Shown here: positions 22,577 through 31,703 of the stretch, in pieces
Layout: every line of letters begins with the position of its first letter
How positions within the stretch are numbered: position 1 is the first letter of the stretch
IMG/VR virus record: IMGVR_UViG_3300037041_001142
Span: 1-36,266 of that record
Direction: 5' to 3' (one strand)
DNA from: a virus
Length of the DNA: 36,266 bases
Made by a program: the position numbers and the translations under genes
Notes under the pieces: model-generated
The model's database searches: none
What the model was told of the DNA's origin: nothing
Seen by the model: the letters and a program-made list of their open reading frames with translations, nothing else

Positions 22577-23787
22577 AACTTTTAATAAACGCCCTCAATT
22601 CAGTCACCGGATGGACAACGTCCGACGCCTCAAAAATGACAATCCATGGAGTCAATGAGATCCCGGAATATATCGCCGGGGATCAAACAGCGAGTTTAAT
22701 TATTCGGTTTAAGTCGAATTCGGCCGGCGCATACGTTGACTTGCCGATCGCCCCGGCGGTAGACGTTTCGAGTTATAGCGAAATAGTTTTTCACGCCTAT
22801 TCGGTTTACACAAAGAATAAAGGTATTAATCAGTTTGATCCGAGTAATTTTATCGCGTCAATTGATTTTAACGGGACAATGACCGATTATATGGTCCCGG
22901 TATATTCTCACCTTTCCCCGGTGACATTATCGTTGACCGGTATAACGTCAGTTTCCAGAATCCGGATAACAAGCAACACAAACGACCCGGAATATCTTGT
23001 AATCAGTTATATGGTCGCAGTAAAGGACCAACTCCCGGTTGACATTTTTTCGTCAATGAAAACTTTACTCGAGACGGTCCGGGACGAACGTTTTTTAAAT
23101 AGTTATTTGATCGGGACCGTCACGGCAGCGGCCGGGGACAAGTCAATCTATTTGACATCGAATAAATATTTACAGAAATACGCCACGATCAAGATTGTCG
23201 GCGGCGGGAAAACGGAATATCATCAAATCGCGGATAACGACGAACGGAACTTTTATTTTTATTCTATGTTCGACGGCCCGACGATTGTCAATAATTTTAC
23301 GGCGGCAAACGTATATCTTGAACTCCCGGTTTTATACGAAGTACAAGAGGAGGAGTTTGTTTGCCACGGGATCGAAATATCCGGAATGGCACCGAAGCCG
23401 ATTTATAGAGGCAACAAGGCCGAGACGGAATATGATAGTTTATTATCGACCGGCAGCATATACGCCCGGAAGAATGATTTAATCACTGAATGGAATCTCG
23501 AGATAGTTTGCCAGTCAAGATATGATGATATCGTCGCCGTTTTATCTGAAATTGTCCGGGTGGCAATTGCCCGGGAGACGTTATGGGTCAACGGCCGGAA
23601 ATTATATATGTTTTTTTCGACCGACCCGCAATATATAGAGGCGGCCGATCCCGATAATCAGTTTCCCCGGATGATTTATACAGTTAAATTTGAGACACGG
23701 GAAACGATATATCAAAGGCAATTACTAAAAGACGCATCGACATTTAACTCGACGTTCACGATCGTCGAACAGGGGGAATTATCATGA
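22573..23787 (+). CDS. tail completion region protein, two-domain, 404 aa
   Basis: The first 155 residues look like a beta-sandwich, perhaps carbohydrate-binding-like. A middle segment (about 160-250) and the last 150 residues (NDLITEWNLEIVCQ, then REDYIVAVL-like helix DDIVAVLSEIVRVAI) resemble tail terminator-type proteins. Its place just before the small pre-sheath gene and the sheath gene is where the tail terminator is normally encoded. I do not recognise the family with certainty. Confidence 0.45.
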   Translation: MKLLINALNSVTGWTTSDASKMTIHGVNEIPEYIAGDQTASLIIRFKSNSAGAYVDLPIAPAVDVSSYSEIVFHAYSVYTKNKGINQFDPSNFIASIDFNGTMTDYMVPVYSHLSPVTLSLTGITSVSRIRITSNTNDPEYLVISYMVAVKDQLPVDIFSSMKTLLETVRDERFLNSYLIGTVTAAAGDKSIYLTSNKYLQKYATIKIVGGGKTEYHQIADNDERNFYFYSMFDGPTIVNNFTAANVYLELPVLYEVQEEEFVCHGIEISGMAPKPIYRGNKAETEYDSLLSTGSIYARKNDLITEWNLEIVCQSRYDDIVAVLSEIVRVAIARETLWVNGRKLYMFFSTDPQYIEAADPDNQFPRMIYTVKFETRETIYQRQLLKDASTFNSTFTIVEQGELS

Positions 23788-24029
23788 GCGATTTAAAAGA
23801 CAAAAAAGAAAAAAGTGAAAGAAAGTTTGTTGTTGAGAAACCCGTTGAAAAGCGGTACACTATAACAAACGCGTTGAACGCAACCGTCGAGTTTTATCTC
23901 GGCCGGCAGTTTTTCCGCTTGTCCCCCCGGGGACAGCAGGGCGACAGCGTTGACGTCAGCGAAGAGCTTGCCAACCATTCTGAAATGGTTGTCGTCAATA
24001 ATAAGATTGTAAGGGAGTTAAAAAAATGA
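23784..24029 (+). CDS. small pre-sheath protein, 81 aa
   Basis: The product has a basic, Lys/Glu-rich N terminus (residues 1-24) and a small beta domain with LGRQFFRLSPRGQQGDSV and VVVNNKIVREL. Small proteins of this type (FluMu-like) often precede the sheath gene of Mu-like myoviruses. Four-base overlaps join it to both neighbours. Function is not known. Confidence 0.6.
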   Translation: MSDLKDKKEKSERKFVVEKPVEKRYTITNALNATVEFYLGRQFFRLSPRGQQGDSVDVSEELANHSEMVVVNNKIVRELKK

Positions 24030-25858
24030 GTACAAATTTAAGACGTCTCGGAGTTTACGGCGATAACCTACCCACAAAAAAGGCGGTGTCGGTCGAGCCA
24101 TCCGATTTTCTTATCGGTGGCATTGTCGGGAAGTTTGAAAGGAATTATAAAAAAGCATTCCTTGTAAATAATCCGACAGAGTTTAGAGATATTTTCGGCG
24201 ATCAGGTTGATTCGGCGACATACGGAAACGACGCAGTCACCGGGTTTTTTAACAACGTTGTCGGCGTTGACGCGAAAGCCTATATAAAAGGGCACGTCGG
24301 ATTTGTGTCCGGGTCCACATACGACGGCGTAACAGCGACCGCAAACGTCGCAGACGGGACACCGGCGACCGTTTTGCAGCTTGATTCGGCGTATCAGAAT
24401 GAGCTTGAATTTGGTACCAGCGGCAACCGGACCGGGTATAAAATCGAGCGCGGATATCGGTTTTCCACACAAGCGAACGGCACCGCGGCCGCGAACGCGA
24501 CATCATGCGTCCTCGACAGCGTTATCGGAATCAAAGTCGGTGACATTGTCGAATTCAGTTTGACCGGCGGCGGCGCGGCCAGCGCTTATCATAAAATCGC
24601 GACCGTTGTCGAGTCCACAAAAACAATAACATGGACCGACGGCGATCTTCATGCGTCAAAAACCCTCGCAGATAACGACATTGTCCGGGTGCAGGGCTTC
24701 CGGTTACGAACCTATAGAAAAAGCCTCACCGGGATCGTGAACGAAGTCGATACCGAACTCGGAAAAATTTATTGTACTACCGAGAGTGCCGTCACTGATT
24801 TTTACGCGCCGAATGTTTTTGCAATCAGTAAATGGTTAAAAGTCACACGAATGGCCACAACCCCGGCAACCCTTGATTTAACGTTGCCCGCAGCCGTTTC
24901 AAACGTAACATATCTCGCAAGCGGCGCGGCCGGGACCGCACCGACCACGTCAACACATTGGGCGCCAGATTTAACAGCGCTTGACAATCTTCCGGTCCGG
25001 TTTATTGCCAACCCGGAAAGCACCGATCGCAGTGTCCAACTTGCAATTGAAACATATTGTCGCGGCCGTACTGATACGCCAAAGGCGATTTTTAACATCG
25101 GCGCCAACAAGACAAAGGATCTTTTAATTACCGAAGGATCTTTATGGCAGCGGTCCGACGACGTCCTCGGGACAATCGTCGCGGATTGGGTAAAAGTCAC
25201 CGACCCTTTCTCGACATCGGCCATCGCCCCGGCCCGCAGCGTCCCGAACGTCGGGCACGTTATGGGGGTTTTAATCCGGACGATCGGACTGAAAGGTGTC
25301 CATTATATCCCTCAAAAAGACACACCGATTTTTGGAATCACCGGCCTTGACAATAGCAATATTGAAACGATCGGAGACCTTGACCGGACCGATATTGCCG
25401 AAGCGGGGATCAATATTATCCAGAATGTTCGAGGTTATGGCTTTATAATTCGAAATATGTTTACCCCGTCGATCGCGACCGAATTCCAGTTTTTGAACGG
25501 GATGATTATGCGGGATTATATTAAGATCTCGGCCGTTGACAGTTTACAGGGCGCCGAGAATCAGCCGAACACGTTTGCCAGAATCACCGCCAACCGGGAC
25601 GCCATTTTCAATTTCCTTTTGAATATATGGTACCGGGGGACCACCGGGAACGTTCCCGAGGGTGAATCATACGGTCAGAGTTTTGACGCGCAAGGGAACC
25701 CGACGACCTATAAAGATCATTTTCAGGTCAGGGCGGATTTGATCAATAATCCACAAAGCGCGATCAATCTCGGTCAGCAGAACGTTGATGTTTATTTCAC
25801 ATATCCAGCACCGGCAGGATCGATCAAAATCGGCGTCGGAATACTTTTGAGGAGTTAA
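24026..25858 (+). CDS. contractile tail sheath protein, 610 aa
   Basis: The sheath surrounds the tube and contracts to drive it into the cell. The C-terminal half has the expected features: a GHVMGVLIRTIGLKGVHYIP segment (about residues 412-431), a conserved INIIQNVRGYGF strand (471-482), and a final tube-binding domain ending SIKIGVGILLRS. Residues about 80-330 are beta-rich surface domains that vary between phages. The size and the following tube gene confirm a myovirus tail. AGGGAG lies before ATG 24026. Confidence 0.88.
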   Translation: MSTNLRRLGVYGDNLPTKKAVSVEPSDFLIGGIVGKFERNYKKAFLVNNPTEFRDIFGDQVDSATYGNDAVTGFFNNVVGVDAKAYIKGHVGFVSGSTYDGVTATANVADGTPATVLQLDSAYQNELEFGTSGNRTGYKIERGYRFSTQANGTAAANATSCVLDSVIGIKVGDIVEFSLTGGGAASAYHKIATVVESTKTITWTDGDLHASKTLADNDIVRVQGFRLRTYRKSLTGIVNEVDTELGKIYCTTESAVTDFYAPNVFAISKWLKVTRMATTPATLDLTLPAAVSNVTYLASGAAGTAPTTSTHWAPDLTALDNLPVRFIANPESTDRSVQLAIETYCRGRTDTPKAIFNIGANKTKDLLITEGSLWQRSDDVLGTIVADWVKVTDPFSTSAIAPARSVPNVGHVMGVLIRTIGLKGVHYIPQKDTPIFGITGLDNSNIETIGDLDRTDIAEAGINIIQNVRGYGFIIRNMFTPSIATEFQFLNGMIMRDYIKISAVDSLQGAENQPNTFARITANRDAIFNFLLNIWYRGTTGNVPEGESYGQSFDAQGNPTTYKDHFQVRADLINNPQSAINLGQQNVDVYFTYPAPAGSIKIGVGILLRS

Positions 25859-25861
25859 TAA

Positions 25862-26275
25862 ATGCAATCGAATGACATGGCAGAAAAGATCAAGGTAATT
25901 ATTGAAGGTATTGAGCGAAAGGACTTTGTCTCGATCAACGAACTCGACGCATCCAAAGGGATTGTTGACGTCCCCGAGTTTGCCCGGAAACGGCATATCG
26001 CGGACGGGGTTATAAATATCCCGACCCTCGAGTGTACTTTTAAGGTGCAGCGCGACAGTGACACGATCGAATATTTTAGAAAATGGCACTTTGAGAACCA
26101 AGTAAAGGACTTAATCAAAGTCCGACTTGACGGACACGGTGTCGAATTCGGCCGGACCCTTTACACTCTTTGCGAATGCGCCGGGTATAAAGAGCCGGCA
26201 TACGACGGATTGTCCCCATCATGGGCAAAAGTTACGGTGACTCTTGTCCCTTATGATATGGTTGTTATTTCTTAA
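25862..26275 (+). CDS. tail tube protein, 137 aa
   Basis: This is the small protein that polymerises into the inner tube. It follows the sheath gene by three bases and has the beta-rich build of tube proteins, with a loop ERKDFVSINELDASKG near the N terminus and WAKVTVTLVPYDMVV at the C terminus. GAGGAG before ATG 25862 supports that start; a second ATG at 25877 is possible. The length matches short tube subunits. Confidence 0.75.
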   Translation: MQSNDMAEKIKVIIEGIERKDFVSINELDASKGIVDVPEFARKRHIADGVINIPTLECTFKVQRDSDTIEYFRKWHFENQVKDLIKVRLDGHGVEFGRTLYTLCECAGYKEPAYDGLSPSWAKVTVTLVPYDMVVIS

Positions 26276-26287
26276 TCGGAGGATATA

Positions 26288-27103
26288 ATGCGGGATTTAT
26301 ATTTACCGATCTGGTATGGAGATAAAATTTTCACCCGGGTCGATATTAAGGGTGCGACGGCCGGTTTAATCGCCGACGTTGTAAAATTGAATCAAGACGG
26401 GCGGATTGCACAGGGCCTTTACCGGTTTATATATGGTTGCATTGACGCCCTTTATACGGCCGACGGCACCGCGGAGACAAACCCGGAAAAAATTCGGGAC
26501 ATTACCCGGTATATGAAGCAAAAATGCGTCGAGGATCTTGCCCTTGACATTATGCTAATTTATGATCCGCAGGATCTTGTCGAGGGCCTTTACAATTGCC
26601 CGAGGTGTTATCATCGGATTGTTTGCGAGAATCGGGACGGGTTTGATACCCGGGATCGGATATCTGAGTTGACGGTTATCCCGTTTGACGGTGACGCCGA
26701 CCGATTTTCGACTTCTTTGTCACATCCTTTGATTTTAAAGGATAAGACCGGGAATGTTTTGTATAATATCACGACAATGGAATTCCGGCACGCGACGATC
26801 GACGATTTGATTGCAGCATCGTCCATGTTTACGCAGGATTATACTCGGAGACAGTATAAAATATTTATGGACTGTTTAATCGGGATAAATGGCGGATCTA
26901 TTGATACGGTAATTAAACAGCATTTTGGAATCAAAATGTTTGACTCGATCACAAACATCCGGGATCTTAATTCGGTATCCCGGGAAATGCGGAAATATGG
27001 ACGTCAAACAAGGGTTACAAAAGAGTGTCCGGAATGCGGCAAACAGTTTGAGGTTGAAATAAATACCGCAAATTTTTTCGCTTCCGGTCTCCATGCTCTT
27101 TAG
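26288..27103 (+). CDS. tail assembly chaperone (G-type), 271 aa
   Basis: The gene lies between the tube and tape measure genes, where contractile and long non-contractile phages encode the chaperone that coats the tape measure. It has cysteine pairs at C104/C107 (NCPRCYHR, with C113) and C247/C250 (ECPECGKQF), which could bind zinc. It ends next to a slippery sequence at 27070-27079, and a -1 slip extends it into the following frame as a 344-residue GT-type product. CGGAGGA precedes ATG 26288. The function is inferred from position and frameshift. Confidence 0.75.
   Translation: MRDLYLPIWYGDKIFTRVDIKGATAGLIADVVKLNQDGRIAQGLYRFIYGCIDALYTADGTAETNPEKIRDITRYMKQKCVEDLALDIMLIYDPQDLVEGLYNCPRCYHRIVCENRDGFDTRDRISELTVIPFDGDADRFSTSLSHPLILKDKTGNVLYNITTMEFRHATIDDLIAASSMFTQDYTRRQYKIFMDCLIGINGGSIDTVIKQHFGIKMFDSITNIRDLNSVSREMRKYGRQTRVTKECPECGKQFEVEINTANFFASGLHAL
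27070..27079 (+). promoter_or_regulatory. programmed -1 frameshift site (A AAT TTT TTC)
   Basis: In the frame of the upstream gene the codons are GCA AAT TTT TTC GCT, so both A AAT TTT (27070-27076) and T TTT TTC (27073-27079) fit X XXY YYZ. The upstream frame stops at 27101-27103, while the -1 frame is open from 27058 to 27321. The T TTT TTC element closely resembles the T TTT TTG site in phage P2 gene E. Confidence 0.75.
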
Positions 27104-27111
27104 ATTTTTAC

Positions 27112-27321
27112 TTGCCCGGGGAGCCGGATTATTTACGGGCCTTTGAGTTAATGGATTTTAATCAAGCCGTTTTTCTCGAAGAATGTTACAATATCGGGAC
27201 AGCAACGGCCGGGGCGTTTTCGTATAAAGATTTAAAAGAGATGAATTTTGAAGATTATCACACTTTAATTAAAGTGTATAACCACAAAAATTCTGAATCG
27301 CCGGGGGTGCCGAATGGATAA
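27112..27321 (+). CDS. tail chaperone T-type extension, reached by -1 frameshift
   Basis: The frame is open from 27058 and would be entered from the gene at 26288 at the slippery site 27070-27079. A TTG at 27112 could start it alone (69 residues), but no ribosome binding site precedes it (the bases are TAGATTTTTAC). The product (YLRAFELMDFNQAVFLEECY, then YKDLKEMNFEDYHTLI) is acidic and helical, as T-domains that bind the tape measure usually are. It overlaps the tape measure start by eight bases. The best reading is a fusion partner, made as a minor product of the chaperone gene. Confidence 0.7.
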   Translation: MPGEPDYLRAFELMDFNQAVFLEECYNIGTATAGAFSYKDLKEMNFEDYHTLIKVYNHKNSESPGVPNG

Positions 27322-28621
27322 TGCGCTTGAATTTTCGTATAAAACAGACGGATTCGAGGACGCGATCAAGTTAATGATCAACGCGTATGAAGGATTTACG
27401 AAAGCCGTCGATAAAATGTCAGCGGCACAGGAAAAAAACTTTGAGCAGACCGTTGACAGGCAGTCAGAAAAACAAGTCAACGCGTTAAAAGATACCGAGA
27501 AAAAAGAAAAGGTAATCCGGGAAAGCTCTCTAAAAAAATTCTCGGCATGGACCGTCGCAAAAGGCGTATTGATTGCCGGACTTGTAAAAGCGGCAGCGAT
27601 GAAAGTTTGGGCGACAATTCAACAAAATATCCCGGAAATCGGCCAGACGTTCAAAATCGCCGGTGATATCATGGCAAAAAATCTTTTATGGCCTTTACGT
27701 TTGCAACTTATCCCGTTATTACAAAAACTTTTGACATGGACAAAGGATCACCGGGCGGACTTTTTAAAATACGGTGTTGTAATTGCCAACGTATTTAAGG
27801 CGATTATGGTCGGCGTTAATGTGGCCGCAAGTCTATTAAAAACGTTTGCGAAAGCATTTTCCGAAGCATTTAATATCAAAAACTTATCAGATTTTATAAA
27901 TATTGCATCGTTAAAACTCGCCTTGATTTTCGGTATTTTACGGGCACAATTGGAACCTTTGGTTGTCGCGATTGCCCGGGCCACCGCGGCGCTTGTCAAA
28001 GATATCGGACTCATTGTAAAGTTTTTGAATGATATCGGTTTGATAAGAGGGGCAATCACTCTTTTGACCGAATTATTAAATGTTTTGACCGATTTATTGA
28101 ATCTTGATTTTTCTTCATTCGGGAAAGGGTTTGTCACATATTTAAAAAGTTTAAAAGAGGACACATCCGCATATTTAAGCGGGTCCTCACCCGAAAAACA
28201 ATGGGAGAAAATGTCAAAAGAGTATAAGATTTTATACGAACAGCTTCCAAAGCAGCAGCAGGCACTTTTTGACACAAAGGCAAGTAAAGTAAAATATAGT
28301 AGTGAATACGTCGATTTGATTGACGAAATGCGCCGCACGCTTCCGAATAGTCACGCGGATTATAAAGGAAGTATAAACGACGGAATTATTAAGCCGGACG
28401 GGTCCATTATTAAAACCGACCCGGGGGATACTTTGATCGCCACAAAAAACCCGGTGACAAAGTCGTCAATGTCAAATAGTTATTCCATGGGTGAGATAAA
28501 AGTCAACTTGACAGTCACGGAAGGAAACGCGCAAACGGCCGGGATAATTACAGGGCGATCCATCGCGCAAACAATCCGGGCCGAGTTAATGAATTCACTT
28601 GTCGCAGGGGGTGCCCGATAA
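27314..28621 (+). CDS. tail tape measure protein, 435 aa
   Basis: The tape measure sets tail length and is ejected ahead of the DNA. The N terminus is a helical, coiled-coil-like stretch (about residues 10-75). Hydrophobic helices typical of tape measures follow at about 76-100, 150-180 and 205-235 (GVLIAGLVKAAAM, VIANVFKAIMVGVNVAA, LALIFGIL). The C-terminal region has IKPDGSIIKTDPGDTLIATK, common near the end of tape measure and baseplate proteins. It is short for the family, predicting a short tail. Start overlap with the chaperone gene is eight bases. Confidence 0.85.
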   Translation: MDNALEFSYKTDGFEDAIKLMINAYEGFTKAVDKMSAAQEKNFEQTVDRQSEKQVNALKDTEKKEKVIRESSLKKFSAWTVAKGVLIAGLVKAAAMKVWATIQQNIPEIGQTFKIAGDIMAKNLLWPLRLQLIPLLQKLLTWTKDHRADFLKYGVVIANVFKAIMVGVNVAASLLKTFAKAFSEAFNIKNLSDFINIASLKLALIFGILRAQLEPLVVAIARATAALVKDIGLIVKFLNDIGLIRGAITLLTELLNVLTDLLNLDFSSFGKGFVTYLKSLKEDTSAYLSGSSPEKQWEKMSKEYKILYEQLPKQQQALFDTKASKVKYSSEYVDLIDEMRRTLPNSHADYKGSINDGIIKPDGSIIKTDPGDTLIATKNPVTKSSMSNSYSMGEIKVNLTVTEGNAQTAGIITGRSIAQTIRAELMNSLVAGGAR

Positions 28622-29217
28622 TGGCAATCACACCGGTCCCAGAATATCCACAAATAATGAAATGGTTTTTGTTTGACTTGTCAAATAAAATCCTGATAAC
28701 ATCGACTATAATTCCCGAAACAATCAGCGACAATAAAAATATTGTCCTCGCCGAACATCAAATCCCGGGGCTTGATTATAGCCCGGTCCACTCCGGGGGG
28801 ATGGGGAACCGAAAGGTCGCATTTACCCTGAAATTGATAAACCGGGACAAGATTTACGGGAACGTCCATAAATTGAAAATGTTCGATAATTTACGGCAAC
28901 GGTCCTTTGATTTGATAAGGATTTTTCAAAAAACGTCTCAATTCACAGCGAACCCGAAAGTCCTTTATAAATGGGGCACCGGGTCGATCCCATTGGTTTA
29001 TTATGTTAGCAAATGCGATTTTCAGCACAACGGTTTAATGGTCAACGCGATGGGGGAACCGATGGTTACGGACGTTTCACTCGAATTAATACTTGACGGG
29101 GAAAGCCCGATCAACCGCGGGGAAGAAGTTTTCCGCCAGCTTGCCAGCATAAACGGTCAAAACGAACAAATTTTTGACGAAGTTTTTGCCCGGTCACAAC
29201 GCCGGAGGCCGTATTAA
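28621..29217 (+). CDS. baseplate/tube-initiator protein, 198 aa
   Basis: The gene directly follows the tape measure, with a TAATG overlap. The beta-rich product (YVSKCDFQHNGLMVNAMGEP followed by VTDVSLELIL) resembles the tube-end proteins of contractile injection systems that lie above the hub and often carry or precede a LysM-like domain, which here is probably the next gene. The C terminus is Arg-rich. The assignment uses the fold-like pattern and gene order. Confidence 0.55.
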   Translation: MAITPVPEYPQIMKWFLFDLSNKILITSTIIPETISDNKNIVLAEHQIPGLDYSPVHSGGMGNRKVAFTLKLINRDKIYGNVHKLKMFDNLRQRSFDLIRIFQKTSQFTANPKVLYKWGTGSIPLVYYVSKCDFQHNGLMVNAMGEPMVTDVSLELILDGESPINRGEEVFRQLASINGQNEQIFDEVFARSQRRRPY

Positions 29218-29495
29218 TGAGATACCAGCAGATTGACAATTTACTTTTTACGACAATCCGGGGGAAAACGGTGCAAATAAAGGATATGCGGGAACTTCCG
29301 AGCTATCAAACCCTTGCCGAATATAAAATGCAGGATGGGGACGATCTCGACGAAATTGTCAGCCGGGAGATCTATTATGGATCCAACGCGGAATCCGCTA
29401 CCTATTTACTCGCAGAACATAACGCGGTTAAATTGTGGGAATCAAAGTTTGATGTTTCGGCGCTCCGAACCGTCAAAATACCAGTGGCAAAATAG
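29217..29495 (+). CDS. small LysM/gpX-like baseplate protein, 92 aa
   Basis: The sequence DGDDLDEIVSREIYYGSNAE then ATYLLAEHN has the form of the LysM-like tail protein X family: a threonine- or aspartate-rich start, a helix, then a loop ending in N. Such proteins bridge tube and hub. The start ATG 29217 shares its base with the upstream stop (TAATG). Moderate confidence, as the motif is short. Confidence 0.6.
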   Translation: MRYQQIDNLLFTTIRGKTVQIKDMRELPSYQTLAEYKMQDGDDLDEIVSREIYYGSNAESATYLLAEHNAVKLWESKFDVSALRTVKIPVAK

Positions 29496-29503
29496 GGGAC
29501 AGA

Positions 29504-30763
29504 ATGGAAGCACTTTTCCCGACCGATAATAGTTTTTTTATTCTCACCCTTGACGACGCCCCGAACCTTGACGTCACGGCACACGTTGTCAGTTTTGAAG
29601 TTACCGAGGATAACGGCGTAATGACTCGAGGGTCAATCGAGATTTACGATCCCGATTATATTTATTCAAAGTTATTGCCATACGGAAAACAATTTGTCAT
29701 TTCATGGGGATATAAAAATAAAAATATCAATTTAACGCAAGCGGCGATCTTGGTAGAAAACCCAAAAGAGATAATCAGTTTCGGAATTCGTCGGGGTATC
29801 CGTTGCATTGGAATCACGCCGTCATGGTCGTTAAACAACGCCGGCGTTGTAATTTATAAAATGACCTTTTTCTCTTTTGAGTTTTTTGCAAATTCACATG
29901 AGACGCAGTTGTTCAAAGGGACAAAACGGAACGTTATTTATACGGCCCTTTTGAAAGGTTTCAGCATCCCGGCATCGAACACGTTGATCAAGTTTAAACA
30001 GGAAAACGATAATATCGGGTCCGATATGCAAAATGAAAGTTATATAAAATATTTGCAGCGGAAAGCGTATGAATGGAATTCAATCTTTAAAATCGGATAT
30101 AATCAGAAAAATCAATTGTCGGCGATGTTTATCGGACATGAAGAAATCGGGGCGTCCTCGACAAATATCTTTTTGAACGATCTTCACGGCGGAGTCGGAT
30201 CAAATATCACGTTTGAATATGGAATCGGGGCAAAAAACCCGAATGTCATATCGGCCAGCATTTCACAAAACGTCGGGGAATCCGGTCAGGGTGACGGCGT
30301 TTCCCTTGTCAACGTCGGCGGTCAAACCATTGCCACGCGATACGTTGTCGAGAATAAAACAGTCAAGGCGTTGACTTTGAGTACTGAAAAGGTCGCACTA
30401 TTTTTAAAAGATAACCCGGAAAGATACGGGGAAATATTGTCACAATTGCAAAAGGTTGACGATCTTGAGGCGACAATTCTCGGCCAGAAAGCCCGTTATT
30501 TTTTTGACGCGCAGGATTTTCAAACAGCGCCGCAGGGGATGGGGTGGACCGTCAGCATCGAAGCCCTCGGGAACACAACTTTTACTCCATTGGTCGAGGT
30601 GCAATTCGGCGAGGGGTTTTTAAATACGTTACGGCCATTGTGGGCGGGACTTTCAAAGTTTTGGATCAAACGGGTGACGCATCGACTAAGCGGCAGCGGA
30701 TACCTTTGCAGCCTTGAAATCGGGGATTGTATAACTGTATTCGGGGGGTTTGTAAAAACATAA
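29504..30763 (+). CDS. baseplate hub protein, gpD/gp27-like, 419 aa
   Basis: The hub forms the ring from which the spike projects. The N-terminal part (DAPNLDVTAHVVSFEVTED followed by SIEIYDPDYIYSKL) is the first of the tube-like barrels in this family; SYIKYLQRKAYEWNSIFKIG (about residues 179-198) and the C-terminal RVTHRLSGSGYLCSLEIG (about 391-408) match gpD-type hubs. The latter is the characteristic final strand. GGGGACAG precedes ATG 29504, and the next gene starts at the stop (TAATG). Confidence 0.75.
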   Translation: MEALFPTDNSFFILTLDDAPNLDVTAHVVSFEVTEDNGVMTRGSIEIYDPDYIYSKLLPYGKQFVISWGYKNKNINLTQAAILVENPKEIISFGIRRGIRCIGITPSWSLNNAGVVIYKMTFFSFEFFANSHETQLFKGTKRNVIYTALLKGFSIPASNTLIKFKQENDNIGSDMQNESYIKYLQRKAYEWNSIFKIGYNQKNQLSAMFIGHEEIGASSTNIFLNDLHGGVGSNITFEYGIGAKNPNVISASISQNVGESGQGDGVSLVNVGGQTIATRYVVENKTVKALTLSTEKVALFLKDNPERYGEILSQLQKVDDLEATILGQKARYFFDAQDFQTAPQGMGWTVSIEALGNTTFTPLVEVQFGEGFLNTLRPLWAGLSKFWIKRVTHRLSGSGYLCSLEIGDCITVFGGFVKT

Positions 30764-31347
30764 TGTTTAAAGGCGATTTACTCGAATTTTTACAGAGAAT
30801 TATTGACGACCGAACCCGGTACCGGATGATTTATACCGGAAAGGTATTCAGCGTTGACGACCCGGACAAAAAAGGTCGAATTCAGGTGACGATCCCGGCC
30901 CTCGGGTGGGACGAACCCGCAAAGGCTATTTGGGTTTATTCGTCGGATAAGAATTCACAAACCTTGCCAAAAAAAGACGACTTTGTCCGGGTGGGATTTA
31001 CGGCCGGCCGGATTGACGACCCGTTTTTTTTCGGTGTCGATAATTATTTTCTCAAAATGTTTCCCAAAGAGTTTGATAATGACGCCGACACGCACGTTAT
31101 TTGGGAGAACCCGGCGGATGATACCTATTTGACTTATAAGGCAAAAGAAAAGACTCTCACTTTAAAAGACAGTCACGGAAACGAATTGATTTTTAATTCA
31201 GACGGGGTCAAAATAACGGATAAAAACACAAACAAAATGGAAATGACATCGTCCGGGATCAAATTGACCGATAAGAATACAAACACGATTGAAATGACAA
31301 CAGCGGAAGTAAAGATCAACGGGACAAATTTCGAGGTGTTAATTTGA
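30763..31347 (+). CDS. baseplate spike protein, gpV/gp5-like, 194 aa
   Basis: The N-terminal half is an OB-fold (MIYTGKVFSVDDPDKKGRIQ, about residues 22-41, then WVYSSD and VRVGFTAGRIDDPFFFG) typical of gpV. The C-terminal half has short beta-helix repeats: GVKITDKNTNKMEMT and GIKLTDKNTNTIEMT are two near copies, followed by VKINGTNFEV. These would trimerise into a needle. The start is ATG 30763, which overlaps the hub gene stop. Confidence 0.85.
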   Translation: MFKGDLLEFLQRIIDDRTRYRMIYTGKVFSVDDPDKKGRIQVTIPALGWDEPAKAIWVYSSDKNSQTLPKKDDFVRVGFTAGRIDDPFFFGVDNYFLKMFPKEFDNDADTHVIWENPADDTYLTYKAKEKTLTLKDSHGNELIFNSDGVKITDKNTNKMEMTSSGIKLTDKNTNTIEMTTAEVKINGTNFEVLI

Positions 31348-31703
31348 GTAAAGATATCGCGACAACGGCTATGACTTTAACTTGCACCGATGGGGGCGCC
31401 GCGGTCGCCGTACCGGGTCAGGCGAGTACAAAGGTGAAAGCCGGGGGAAGTTTTATTTATGCGGGGAACCTTGCCGTTACCGTTTCCGGGGCCACGCAGG
31501 GGACATGCGGATCGGCGGGCGGCCCGGGGACGATTATCCCGACGGCCATTAAATGCAAGTCGGGCGGAAACTTTGTAATCCGAAAGGACGACAAGGCCAC
31601 GTTTTCAATAAGCGGGACCGACACCGGGTCCGGGGCGGCTTGCAATTTTTCGGTGACGGTGACGGTCCAAAATGCGGGACAAACCAAAGCAAAGGCGGAA
31701 TAA
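31344..31703 (+). CDS. PAAR-like spike tip protein, 119 aa
   Basis: Encoded right after the spike, it begins TTAMTLTCTDGG and has glycine-rich beta repeats with four cysteines (14, 55, 71 and 100), including GTCGSAGGPG. The layout resembles PAAR-like tip proteins that cap spikes of contractile systems, where cysteines or histidines hold a metal ion. It starts at TTG 31344, overlapping the spike stop by four bases. The family match is tentative because no clear PAAR repeat is seen. Confidence 0.5.
   Translation: MSKDIATTAMTLTCTDGGAAVAVPGQASTKVKAGGSFIYAGNLAVTVSGATQGTCGSAGGPGTIIPTAIKCKSGGNFVIRKDDKATFSISGTDTGSGAACNFSVTVTVQNAGQTKAKAE

Noticed and set aside
27748-28338. Minus-strand open frame of 196 codons in the tape measure gene
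   Set aside because: Antisense of a helical Lys/Leu-rich protein; no start signal and no domain.
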